A DNA stretch of 64,000 nt from Kangiella sp. TOML190 (GTDB lineage Bacteria; Pseudomonadota; Gammaproteobacteria; Enterobacterales; Kangiellaceae). The stretch spans positions 2,028,001-2,092,000 of the forward strand of contig NZ_BQYL01000001.1 of assembly GCF_023706045.1 (NCBI RefSeq). Reading direction: 5' to 3'. A program made the position numbers and the translations under genes. Within the stretch, counting starts at the first letter, position 1. Each line of letters starts with the position of its first letter. Positions 45,432-53,757 of the stretch are shown piece by piece. Below the pieces are notes generated by a model that saw only the letters and a list, made by a program, of their open reading frames with translations, had not been told where the DNA came from and did no database searches.

Positions 45432-45968
45432 ATGAATTGGCAATCGATTATCGATTTTTGGTTTCAGCAAATTCCACCTAAACAATGGTGGCTAAAAGAC
45501 AGCAGTTTTGACGACTTGTTGCGCGAAAAATTTGCCAAATTGCATGCCCAAGCTATTCAAGTTGAGCTATCAGAATGGCGCGCTCAGCCACTTGGGCGCT
45601 TAGCTGAAATCATTGTTCTAGATCAATTTTCCAGAAATATTTACCGCGATACTCCGCAAGCTTTTGCTGCTGATCCTTTGGCTTTGGCGCTAAGCCAGAT
45701 GGCTATCGCCAGTGGAGACGACCAAAAGCTAAAACCGGTTGAGCGACAGTTTTTGTATATGCCTTTTATGCACAGCGAATCAAGGCTTATCCATCAGCAA
45801 GCAGAAAAGTTATATCAACAAATTCCCGAAAATGGTTACGACTTTGAATTAAAGCATAAAGTGATTATTGATCGCTTTGGTCGCTACCCGCATCGTAATA
45901 ACATTTTAGGTAGAGAGTCGACCAAAGAAGAACTAGATTTTCTAAAACAGCCTGACTCTAGTTTTTAA
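45432..45968 (+). CDS. DUF924 family protein
   Basis: This 178-residue protein has the DUF924 marks: IIDFWF near the N-terminus, IIVLDQFSRNIYRDTPQAF, PVERQFLYMPFMHSE, and IIDRFGRYPHRNNILGR. The fold is all-helical and TPR-like. The function is not established. The ATG has a textbook AAGGAG upstream. It lies 44 bases after the phosphatase gene. Confidence 0.93.
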   Translation: MNWQSIIDFWFQQIPPKQWWLKDSSFDDLLREKFAKLHAQAIQVELSEWRAQPLGRLAEIIVLDQFSRNIYRDTPQAFAADPLALALSQMAIASGDDQKLKPVERQFLYMPFMHSESRLIHQQAEKLYQQIPENGYDFELKHKVIIDRFGRYPHRNNILGRESTKEELDFLKQPDSSF

Positions 45969-45996
45969 GTATTGATAGCTTTTCTGGGTTGGGCTA

Positions 45997-46025
45997 ATGG
46001 CAACTTAGCGTCAAGCGGGTATAAT
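45997..46025 (+). promoter_or_regulatory. Sigma-70 promoter for argS
   Basis: ATGGCA (45997-46002), a 17-base spacer and a perfect TATAAT (46020-46025) predict a start near 46032, about 31 bases before the argS ATG. Confidence 0.7.
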
Positions 46026-46062
46026 ACGCCATTTGTTAAATTCATTACCCCAAGCGGACTTC

Positions 46063-47829
46063 ATGTTAACCAGTATTGAGCAAGATTTATCACAAATCTT
46101 TGGCGAAGCTTTCGAGCTTCTCGATTTACCCTTTGAGCTCGGCCAAGTCCAGCGTTCAAACCGCCCTGATTTAGCTGATTTTCAGTGTAACGGTGCTATG
46201 GCCGCTGCTAAGCTTGGCGCTGGCAACCCATTCGTTACGGCCGAAAGTGTGGTCGCGAAGCTCAGCGAAAATAATTTTGTTGAGACCCTCAGTGTCGTCC
46301 GCCCTGGTTTTATCAACATTCTGGTGAAACGAGATTATTTAGCACAGAAATTATCGCAATTAGCGTCAGATCAAACTTTCGGCTGCGCTGAAGATTTGTC
46401 TGGGCATAAGGTAATGATAGATTTTGGCGGTCCTAATGTCGCTAAATCCATGCACGTAGGGCACCTAAGAACGGCAATTATCGGTGATTCCTTGCAGCGT
46501 ATTTTTCGATTTAAGGGCTATCAAGTTGTTTCTGACGCCCACCTAGGCGACTGGGGAACCCAAATGGGTATGTTGATCGAGGGTGTTAAAAAACGTCAGC
46601 CTGATTTAATTTACTTCGATCCTCAAGTAACCACTGGTTATCCGGAAGAATCGCCGGTAACCATTGCCGATTTAGAAGAAATTTACCCAACCGAATCTGC
46701 TTTATGCAAAACCGATCCTACCGCAGCAGAAAAAGCGCGTAAAGCCACCCTGGAATTACAGGATGGTCGAGCTGGATATCGCACCTTGTGGAAGCACTTT
46801 GTTGCGGTGTCAGTCGCTACGTTAAAGCGCGATTATGGTGAGCTAGGGGTTGGTTTTGATTTGTGGAAAGGGGAGAGCGATGCCGATCCTTTTATTCCAC
46901 CTTTGCTAGAAGAGTTGGCTAATAAGGCAATCTCTATTCAAGATCAAGGTGCTTTGATCGTCCCTTTCCGCGATGAGGCTGGTGAGAATGTGATGCCGCC
47001 GCTTATTTTGCGGAAATCCGATGGTGCGGTCATGTATGGCACTACCGATTTAGCAACCTTATACGAGCGCGTGCGCGATGATAAGGCTCAAACTGTGCTG
47101 TATGTAGTTGACGGGCGTCAACAGCAACACTTTAAACAAGTTTTTGCCGCTGCAGATTTACTTGGCTTTAATGAAACAACTCAATATGAGCACAGCTATT
47201 TTGGCACAGTTAACGGTAAAGACGGCAAGCCTTTTAAAACACGCTCTGGTGGCGTGATGAAACTGCACGATCTGATCCAAATGGCTAAGCAGCAAGCGCG
47301 CAAGAAGTTAGCCGAGTCGAATTTTGGAGCAGACTTTCCAGAAGCTGAGAAAGAAGAAATTGCGCATAAAGTCGCTATAGCTACTTTAAAATTTGCTGAC
47401 TTAAGAAACTTTAGGATTAAAGATTATATTTTCGATCTGGAAAAATTCAGTGAGTTTGAAGGCAAAACTGGACCTTACTTGCTAATGCAAGTTGCTCGAA
47501 TCAAATCCATTTTACGCAAAGCGCAGGCGGTTAATGCTGAGGCAGGCGACTTATTGGCCACCTCCGATAACGAAAAAACGCTAAGTTTTCGTTTGCTGTC
47601 TTTCCAAGCAACTATTGATAGAACTGTTGAGAAGAGGGCGCCGCACTATTTGTGCGAACACCTTTATAATCTAGCGCAAGAGTTTAGCTCCTTTTATCAA
47701 AAGCAACATATCATGAAAGAAGCTGATAAAGCGAAACAGGCAAGCTTGCTGCGCCTTAGTGAAATTTGTATGCAGCAACTTGAAGTTGGATTGCAGTTAC
47801 TTGGGATAGAAACCTTAGAGCGGATGTAA
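46063..47829 (+). CDS. argS: Arginyl-tRNA synthetase
   Basis: This class I synthetase charges tRNA-Arg. It has 588 residues (E. coli 577). The HIGH motif reads HVGH (131-134) after FGGPNVAKSM. As in most ArgRS, the KMSKS site is degenerate, here KTRSGGVMKL. The N-terminal ADD domain (about 1-110) and the C-terminal helical anticodon domain (YLLMQVARIKSI and HYLCEHLYNLAQEFSSFY) are intact. The ATG at 46063 is downstream of the predicted start site near 46032; the longer start at 46033 is unlikely for that reason. Confidence 0.97.
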   Translation: MLTSIEQDLSQIFGEAFELLDLPFELGQVQRSNRPDLADFQCNGAMAAAKLGAGNPFVTAESVVAKLSENNFVETLSVVRPGFINILVKRDYLAQKLSQLASDQTFGCAEDLSGHKVMIDFGGPNVAKSMHVGHLRTAIIGDSLQRIFRFKGYQVVSDAHLGDWGTQMGMLIEGVKKRQPDLIYFDPQVTTGYPEESPVTIADLEEIYPTESALCKTDPTAAEKARKATLELQDGRAGYRTLWKHFVAVSVATLKRDYGELGVGFDLWKGESDADPFIPPLLEELANKAISIQDQGALIVPFRDEAGENVMPPLILRKSDGAVMYGTTDLATLYERVRDDKAQTVLYVVDGRQQQHFKQVFAAADLLGFNETTQYEHSYFGTVNGKDGKPFKTRSGGVMKLHDLIQMAKQQARKKLAESNFGADFPEAEKEEIAHKVAIATLKFADLRNFRIKDYIFDLEKFSEFEGKTGPYLLMQVARIKSILRKAQAVNAEAGDLLATSDNEKTLSFRLLSFQATIDRTVEKRAPHYLCEHLYNLAQEFSSFYQKQHIMKEADKAKQASLLRLSEICMQQLEVGLQLLGIETLERM

Positions 47830-47880
47830 TTTTACCGTTAGCGATCAGCGGCATGCCCAAAATAAATATTTATTACGTCT

Positions 47881-47898
47881 TTCCCGCGAAAGCGGGCA
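47881..47898 (+). repeat. Palindromic intergenic repeat, divergent copy 4
   Basis: CCCGC-GAAA-GCGGG with flanking CTTT and CATGACAG is a divergent relative of the hairpins at 346-365, 463-482 and 4836-4855. It lies between argS and its terminator. Confidence 0.6.
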
Positions 47899-47909
47899 TG
47901 ACAGCAAAA

Positions 47910-47950
47910 CCCAGTTTTACAAAGGCCTAGTGAATTAACTGGGCTTTTTT
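47910..47950. terminator. Bidirectional terminator between argS and lpxO
   Basis: CCCAGTT (47910-47916) and AACTGGG (47937-47943) form the stem. On the plus strand CTTTTTT follows, and on the minus strand GTTTTGC follows. It can serve both convergent genes. Confidence 0.75.
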
Positions 47951-47970
47951 ATACTCTACGCGCTTGGTAA

Positions 47971-48870
47971 TTAAAAAATGATCGCGTAAAGCACTAAGCC
48001 AATCAATAACCACTTCACTAAGTAATACAAACTTCTATTATAAGACTTTAAATTTTTACCTACTTTGCGAATAGGGTAGACCAGCCCAAACACCTTATTC
48101 AAGAAACCTGTTTTATCGGCTTCGGTATTCGGCGACTGAGTTGCTCGCGCCATAGTGGCACTAAAGATTTTGTTTATAATTCGAGCGAAAATATTGTTGG
48201 TAGGGCGCTCAATGTCACAAAAGAAAATAATACGGTTGTGTTCGGTTTTATTTTCTGCTCGATGGACAAAAGTTTCGTCAAACATTACTGCTTCACCATC
48301 TCGCCATGAGTATTTTTCACCATCAACATAAATCGCGCAATCGTCAGAGTTTGGAGTCACTAACCCTAAGTGGTAGCGCAAAGAACCTGCGTAAGGATCA
48401 CGGTGAGGGTGCAGACTTGAACCTGATGGTAGCGCAGCAAACATGGCGGCTTTGACGCTTGGGATATTTGAAATAAGCTCAACAGTTTTTGGGCACTTTT
48501 CCAACGCAGAGGGAAGAGGGCCATGATACCATTTCAGATAAAATCGCTTCCAACCTCGACGGAAAAAAGAGTTAAAGCCAGCATCATTATATTTCTCAGA
48601 ACTTTTAATTTGTTCACTGGATTGTAATGCAACTGCTTCGTCGCGAATCATTTCCCAGTTTTCCTCAATAACTTTTAGCTCAGGAAACTTCTCTAAATCA
48701 ATATAGGGTTTATTTTCTACTTCTGAAGAAAAGTACATTAAACAATTAACAGGCGCAAAGAAGGTCGAGTGGTCAAGGATTTGACGCTGAATTTTAAGCT
48801 TCAACTTGCCACGATTATGAACGTAAATGGTTGAAAGGACGAAAATACTGATAATGATAAATACTAACAA
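47971..48870 (-). CDS. lpxO: Lipid A 2-hydroxylase (LpxO-like)
   Basis: This Fe2+/2-oxoglutarate dioxygenase of the aspartyl/asparaginyl beta-hydroxylase family has 299 residues with an N-terminal and a C-terminal membrane helix, the LpxO layout. Ligands are His156 and Asp158 in LHPHRDPY and His203 in ETFVHRAE; RIIFFCDIERP follows. LpxO adds a 2-OH to a lipid A secondary acyl chain, which fits the nearby lpxK, msbA and kdsB. The start is the TTG at 48870: a TGA lies in frame 18-20 bases upstream and no ATG fits. There is no clear ribosome binding site. Confidence 0.88.
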   Translation of the reverse strand: MLVFIIISIFVLSTIYVHNRGKLKLKIQRQILDHSTFFAPVNCLMYFSSEVENKPYIDLEKFPELKVIEENWEMIRDEAVALQSSEQIKSSEKYNDAGFNSFFRRGWKRFYLKWYHGPLPSALEKCPKTVELISNIPSVKAAMFAALPSGSSLHPHRDPYAGSLRYHLGLVTPNSDDCAIYVDGEKYSWRDGEAVMFDETFVHRAENKTEHNRIIFFCDIERPTNNIFARIINKIFSATMARATQSPNTEADKTGFLNKVFGLVYPIRKVGKNLKSYNRSLYYLVKWLLIGLVLYAIIF

Positions 48871-48909
48871 AAGAAAATACCAACTGTGTCATAGATCAAC
48901 AATAAATTA

Positions 48910-48938
48910 TTGATAATTAAATATAATTCCATTATAAC
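48910..48938 (+). promoter_or_regulatory. Sigma-70 promoter for the methyltransferase gene
   Basis: TTGATA (48910-48915), 17 bases and TATAAC (48933-48938) make a good promoter, with a start near 48945. This leaves an 86-base leader before the ATG at 49031. Confidence 0.65.
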
Positions 48939-49030
48939 TTTTAGCAGAACAAAGCAAAAGCTTATAATTTGTAACGAGTTCTCAAAGCTGAAGCATTACG
49001 CTTAATTTCAAAGGAGTCTGATTTTACACT

Positions 49031-49816
49031 ATGCCCCTAAAGCGCTCAGTGTCAGTTTGTAATTCGTTAGGATTGCCAAGTCCAGAACTTGTAGAGTTCG
49101 CTCCATTCCTTTATCAAGACATCCAAGAAATTTTAACCAATACCGATGCCATGATTAGTCTGATCAACAATAATTTGGTCGCTATGGATAATTGCCGGGT
49201 ATTGGATTTATGCTGCGCCAAGGGCACCAGTTTATTGCGAATAGCTAAACGCTTTTCCATATCGGGCATCGGAGTGGACCTATCTGAGTTTTTCATCGCT
49301 GACGCCAAATTAACCGCAGTACAGCATAAATTAAAGCAGCAGCTTAAATTTGTTTGCCAAGATGCCAACCAATTCTTAAGTAGTAATCAAGAACAGTTTG
49401 ATATCATTATTTTTCAATTTGTAGAAGATCTAATAGGCAGCTTCCCAGACACCTTAAAAGCGTTAGCCACACATCTAAAACCAAACGGTCACTTAATTAT
49501 TGATACACACTATGAATCGCAAGGCTATACGCCCGGTGTCGCCGCCACAGATGCCAGCGGCGCAAAAAGTATCGAGCTTTATATTGCTGAATCAGAGTTG
49601 GTATCCAAAAGCCGTATTGGCGAAAGTCGGGATGAGATCGAAAAAAGAATGGGGAAAGAATACAACTTATTATCAAAAAGAGCCCACGAGCTACAAAAGC
49701 AACATCCAGAGCTTGAACAGGACATCAATCAATTCTTATTATCGCACCGAAAATTGCAAAGACAGTTATTAGCAGGGGATATTTACCATGCGACCTGGTT
49801 GTTAGCAAAGATATGA
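49031..49816 (+). CDS. SAM-dependent methyltransferase, unknown target
   Basis: This 261-residue class I methyltransferase has motif I VLDLCCAKG (57-65), the acidic loop ending strand 2 in GIGVDLSEFF, DANQFL and DIIIFQFVEDLIG as motif IV. The C-terminal part is helical and rich in Gln/Glu. There is no membrane segment. The substrate cannot be deduced. The ATG is the only possible start (a TGA lies in frame at 49019-49021), yet the best ribosome binding site, AAGGAG at 49011-49016, is 14 bases away, which is unusually far. It is monocistronic. Confidence 0.82.
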   Translation: MPLKRSVSVCNSLGLPSPELVEFAPFLYQDIQEILTNTDAMISLINNNLVAMDNCRVLDLCCAKGTSLLRIAKRFSISGIGVDLSEFFIADAKLTAVQHKLKQQLKFVCQDANQFLSSNQEQFDIIIFQFVEDLIGSFPDTLKALATHLKPNGHLIIDTHYESQGYTPGVAATDASGAKSIELYIAESELVSKSRIGESRDEIEKRMGKEYNLLSKRAHELQKQHPELEQDINQFLLSHRKLQRQLLAGDIYHATWLLAKI

Positions 49817-50002
49817 TTAATTTTTTTACACGCCTTTAATTTAACATAATATAAATTATGCGAATATTAAGGTGGTGCTATATTCATATAGATCGCTACT
49901 ATCCGTATACCTCATATTCCCTGCTTTTGTTTATATGCGGCTCTAAAGTCGTTAAACTTAGCTGCTTAAAAGGTGCACAATTATTTTGAAGGAAATCGAG
50001 CT

Positions 50003-51817
50003 ATGGATTTGACGCCAATGGTAATTTTAGCGGCTATTGTATTTTTAGGGTTTGCTTGTCAGTGGCTGGCTTGGAAAATTAAGCTACCTGCCATTTTGTT
50101 GTTATTAACGTGCGGCATTTTAGTGGGTCCGGTGTTTGAGCTCTTGCAGCCAGATCAATTGTTTGGAGATTTGCTAAACCCTGCTATATCTTTAGCCGTT
50201 GCGATTATTTTGTTTGAAGGCAGTTTAACGTTAAAGTTTTCAGAGGTAAAACAAGTCGGCAAGGCCGTTAATAAGTTAATCAGTATTGGGGCCTTAATTA
50301 CCTGGGTGCTAATCTCTGTTGGCAGTTACTACCTGCTACAGTTACCTTTGCAGCTATCCGTGCTATTTGGTGCAATTCTAACGGTCACCGGACCGACCGT
50401 TGTCATACCGATGTTAAGAACGATTCGTCCGAATGAGACAATTTCAAAAACTTTGCGCTGGGAAGGAATTTTAATAGATCCAATCGGCGCTTTGTTAGCC
50501 GTGATGGTATTTGAGTTTATTGTATTGCAAAGCCATACGGAAGTTGTAGGGCCTTTGCTATGGCTATTTCTTAAAATAATTATTGGCGGTACTATTCTTG
50601 GTTTGATCTCTGGTTGGCTGCTCGAACAACTGTTGGGCAGGGAAATGATACCCCAATATTTACACAATATGGCGACACTGGCCTTTGTATTGCTCACTTG
50701 CAGTGTATCCAATGCCATGGCACATGAATCTGGGCTTTTAGCCGTAACCTTAATGGGGATTTGGCTTGCTAATAGCAAGAAAGTGCATATTGAAGAAATT
50801 TTAAATTTTAAAGAAAATTTAACTATTTTATTAATCTCATTGCTCTTTATTGTGCTGTCTGCACAACTGCAAATCGAACAGCTGGTATCGATTATTTGGA
50901 TGTCTTTAGGGGCTTATTGCATTACTCAATTTATCGCCCGCCCAGTAGCTGTTTGGGTTAGTACTATTAACACCAGCTTGAGTTGGAAGGAGCGAGTGTT
51001 AGTGGCTTGGATTGGTCCGCGAGGCATTGTTGCTGCGGCTATCTCTGCCCTCTTCGCTTTAAAACTTCAAGCTATGGGTTTTGAAAAGGCAGAATATCTT
51101 GTGTCACTTACTTTTGCCGTGATCATTGGTACGGTATTAGTTCAAAGCTTAACCTCCAAATTCTTAGGCAATCTATTGGGTGTCACTGAGCCGGATCCCA
51201 ACGGCTATTTAATCTTTGGCGCGTCGCCAATTGCGGTAGAGATTGCTAAAGAACTAAAAGAAAACGGCGCTAGAGTAATTCTCTCTGACATGAGCTACAC
51301 CAATATACAAAATGCTCGAATGGCTGGCCTAAAGACTTTTTATGGCAATCCCGTGTCTGAGTTTGCCGATCAGCATTTAAACTTAATTGGTATTGGTAAA
51401 CTCCTTGCACTATCTCCGCAGCGAGAGCTTAACACCATCGCTTGCTTTCGCTACGCTTCCGAATTTGGTCGAGAAAATGTCTATCATATTGCTACTACAA
51501 CTGATAAAACCTCAATCAAAAAGCACCAATCCAAGAGTGAGCTACGCGGACGTAATTTATTTGGCGATGACGTTACTTTTAGCAAGATCTCCAGCTTACA
51601 CAAAAGTGGTTACGAGATCAGAACCACGCCTATTACCGATGAGTTTACCTTTGAAGACTACGAGAAGAAAAATCCTGACGCCATTAAGCTGTTTTATCTC
51701 GATGAAAAAAACAGGATCCAGATTGTGACTCAGCAACATCATGATGAGCTAGAAGGTAGCTATAAAATTGTTGCCCTTCTACCTGCATTGAGTGACCTGA
51801 AAAATGCTAATAGCTAG
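50003..51817 (+). CDS. CPA1 cation:proton antiporter with RCK domain
   Basis: This 604-residue membrane protein has about 12-13 helices (1-400) of the NhaP/CPA1 type and a cytoplasmic RCK/TrkA-N domain (about 405-530). FEGSLTL, TVTGPTVV and RWEGILIDPIGALLAV carry the ion-site residues, and WIGPRGIVAAA is the helix-10 motif. The RCK domain GYLIFGASPIAVEIAKEL binds a nucleotide and may gate transport. The ion could be Na+ or K+. The ATG at 50003 with AAGGAA eight bases upstream is chosen over a GTG at 49973. Confidence 0.9.
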   Translation: MDLTPMVILAAIVFLGFACQWLAWKIKLPAILLLLTCGILVGPVFELLQPDQLFGDLLNPAISLAVAIILFEGSLTLKFSEVKQVGKAVNKLISIGALITWVLISVGSYYLLQLPLQLSVLFGAILTVTGPTVVIPMLRTIRPNETISKTLRWEGILIDPIGALLAVMVFEFIVLQSHTEVVGPLLWLFLKIIIGGTILGLISGWLLEQLLGREMIPQYLHNMATLAFVLLTCSVSNAMAHESGLLAVTLMGIWLANSKKVHIEEILNFKENLTILLISLLFIVLSAQLQIEQLVSIIWMSLGAYCITQFIARPVAVWVSTINTSLSWKERVLVAWIGPRGIVAAAISALFALKLQAMGFEKAEYLVSLTFAVIIGTVLVQSLTSKFLGNLLGVTEPDPNGYLIFGASPIAVEIAKELKENGARVILSDMSYTNIQNARMAGLKTFYGNPVSEFADQHLNLIGIGKLLALSPQRELNTIACFRYASEFGRENVYHIATTTDKTSIKKHQSKSELRGRNLFGDDVTFSKISSLHKSGYEIRTTPITDEFTFEDYEKKNPDAIKLFYLDEKNRIQIVTQQHHDELEGSYKIVALLPALSDLKNANS

Positions 51818-52026
51818 GAGAACATTAGGTGTTGATACCTATGATACTTGTGATGCGGTTATGCTAGTCATGTTACAACAAAGTAGCTATGATCAAGGTT
51901 AGATGCAAAATTTGGTGTAAAGCTTGATGTAAAGATCATGGCCTAGTGCTTAACAACTCACCTGAAATTGCTAATGCTTTGTAGCACTGAAGCCTCATTT
52001 AACCTTATTCCCTAGACTTTTAGTTA

Positions 52027-53757
52027 ATGAAATACCTCTTTTCTGTCCTGTCCATATCTATCCTTTTCTGCGCTAAGACTTTTGCTGAGATAAAGTTGAT
52101 GGGCGTTGATGGCGATATTCGTGACAATATTGAGCTACTGCTAGAAGATCGATTTAACGCATGTCTGCCAATAAACACTAAGCCTGATCAGGCATACTTA
52201 GAACAACTGCAGAAAACGCTAACAATAGCAACTCGGGCGTATGGCTACTACTCCCCTACTTTTGAGCTAAAGGAAGTCGATGAGATTGATGGCTGCGCTT
52301 TACTTGAAGCGACTATCAGTCTTAATCAGCCAATCCTAGTCGACAAAGTCAATATTCGCATTCAAGGTGATGGAAAACAAGACATTAAATTTACTGAAGC
52401 TGTAGATAAGTTTAAGCTCAAAGTTGGCGATATTTTGGTTGATAAGCATTATAAGCAACTCAAAAAGCAACTCGAGTCGCTAGCGGCTGAATATATCTAT
52501 TTGGATGCTAAGTTTATCCAAAGCGAGATACGGGTATCACAGAAGGCTAAAACCGCTGAAATCAACCTTATTTTCAACACTGGCACTCGCTACCAGCTCG
52601 GAAAAGTCAGCTTGGTTCAGCAGCCCCAAGCCTTTTTGCAACAAGAATTTGTAGAAGCTTTGATGCCACTGGTTAGCGATCGCTACTTTACCAATAGTGA
52701 ACTTTACGATGCGCGCCAAGAGCTGCTCGAGACTAACTATTTTGCTACCATAGCTATGCAGCTTCAACGTGAAAAGGCCCTTGATGGCAAGGTGCCTATC
52801 ACGATAACAGTAACGCCGCAGGATAGAATCGATTACTCGGCAGGCGTAGGCTTTTCCACTGATACCGACGCTCGCTTGCGCTTTGAATACAATAACCGCC
52901 GAGTGACCGATCACGGTTATCAATTTTCCAGTCAATTAAGCTTATCGGATGTGATTAGAGAACTTTCCGGAAGCTTGAAATTACCGTCTAAAGATAGCCC
53001 ATCAGAGTCTTGGTATAATATTGATGCAGGCTATAAAGAAGAGCGCACCGATGAGCTTAAAAGTAATACCGCTAAGCTTGGTGTCAGCTGGAGCTACGCC
53101 GGCGCCAAACACTGGAGTAGCGTCGGCTTTGTGGATTTAGTGTATGATGAATTTGATACTGGCGTAAACGACGGCAATTCGTTATTGGTGGTTCCTGGCG
53201 TTAGTTGGAATTATTTAAAGGCTGACAATCCTGTTATACCTAAGCATGGTTATCGCATTCAAGCAGAGCTACAAGGCGCTCACGAGAGTCTGCTTTCCGA
53301 TGCTTCTTTTCTGCAACTTTCAGCCAGTTATAAAGGCATCTATACCGTTAAACCTAAACACCGTTTATTATTTCGCCTGGCTTTGGGCACGACGTCGACC
53401 ACGGATCTGACGGATTTGCCGCTAGACTATCGTTTTTTCGCTGGCGGCGATAATAGCGTTCGTGGTTTTGATTATCGCACCATATCTCCACAAAGCGATG
53501 ACGGAGATTTTGTCGGTGGCAAGCACCTAACGGTTGCTAGCTTGGAGTATGACTACCGCTTTAAAGACAGTTGGGCGGTGGCTATTTTTACCGACAGTGG
53601 CTCGGCATATAATGACTCGCCTGACTTTCAGTATAGCGCAGGAGTTGGCTTACGCTGGATTTCACCGATTGGCCCCATACGTTTTGATGTTGCTGTCCCC
53701 ATTGATAACCCAGAAAACGATTTTCGGATCCACATTAGTTTAGGGCCAGATCTATGA
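52027..53757 (+). CDS. tamA: Translocation and assembly module subunit TamA
   Basis: This outer-membrane Omp85-family protein works with TamB in inserting some outer-membrane proteins and in phospholipid transport. It has 576 residues: a signal peptide (MKYLFSVLSISILFCAKTFA), three POTRA domains (about 22-260) and a 16-strand barrel. The conserved lid motif VRGFDYR includes Arg479 and Phe481, and the last strand ends IHISLGPDL. The ATG has no clear ribosome binding site. tamB starts inside its stop codon (ATGA). Confidence 0.95.
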   Translation: MKYLFSVLSISILFCAKTFAEIKLMGVDGDIRDNIELLLEDRFNACLPINTKPDQAYLEQLQKTLTIATRAYGYYSPTFELKEVDEIDGCALLEATISLNQPILVDKVNIRIQGDGKQDIKFTEAVDKFKLKVGDILVDKHYKQLKKQLESLAAEYIYLDAKFIQSEIRVSQKAKTAEINLIFNTGTRYQLGKVSLVQQPQAFLQQEFVEALMPLVSDRYFTNSELYDARQELLETNYFATIAMQLQREKALDGKVPITITVTPQDRIDYSAGVGFSTDTDARLRFEYNNRRVTDHGYQFSSQLSLSDVIRELSGSLKLPSKDSPSESWYNIDAGYKEERTDELKSNTAKLGVSWSYAGAKHWSSVGFVDLVYDEFDTGVNDGNSLLVVPGVSWNYLKADNPVIPKHGYRIQAELQGAHESLLSDASFLQLSASYKGIYTVKPKHRLLFRLALGTTSTTDLTDLPLDYRFFAGGDNSVRGFDYRTISPQSDDGDFVGGKHLTVASLEYDYRFKDSWAVAIFTDSGSAYNDSPDFQYSAGVGLRWISPIGPIRFDVAVPIDNPENDFRIHISLGPDL

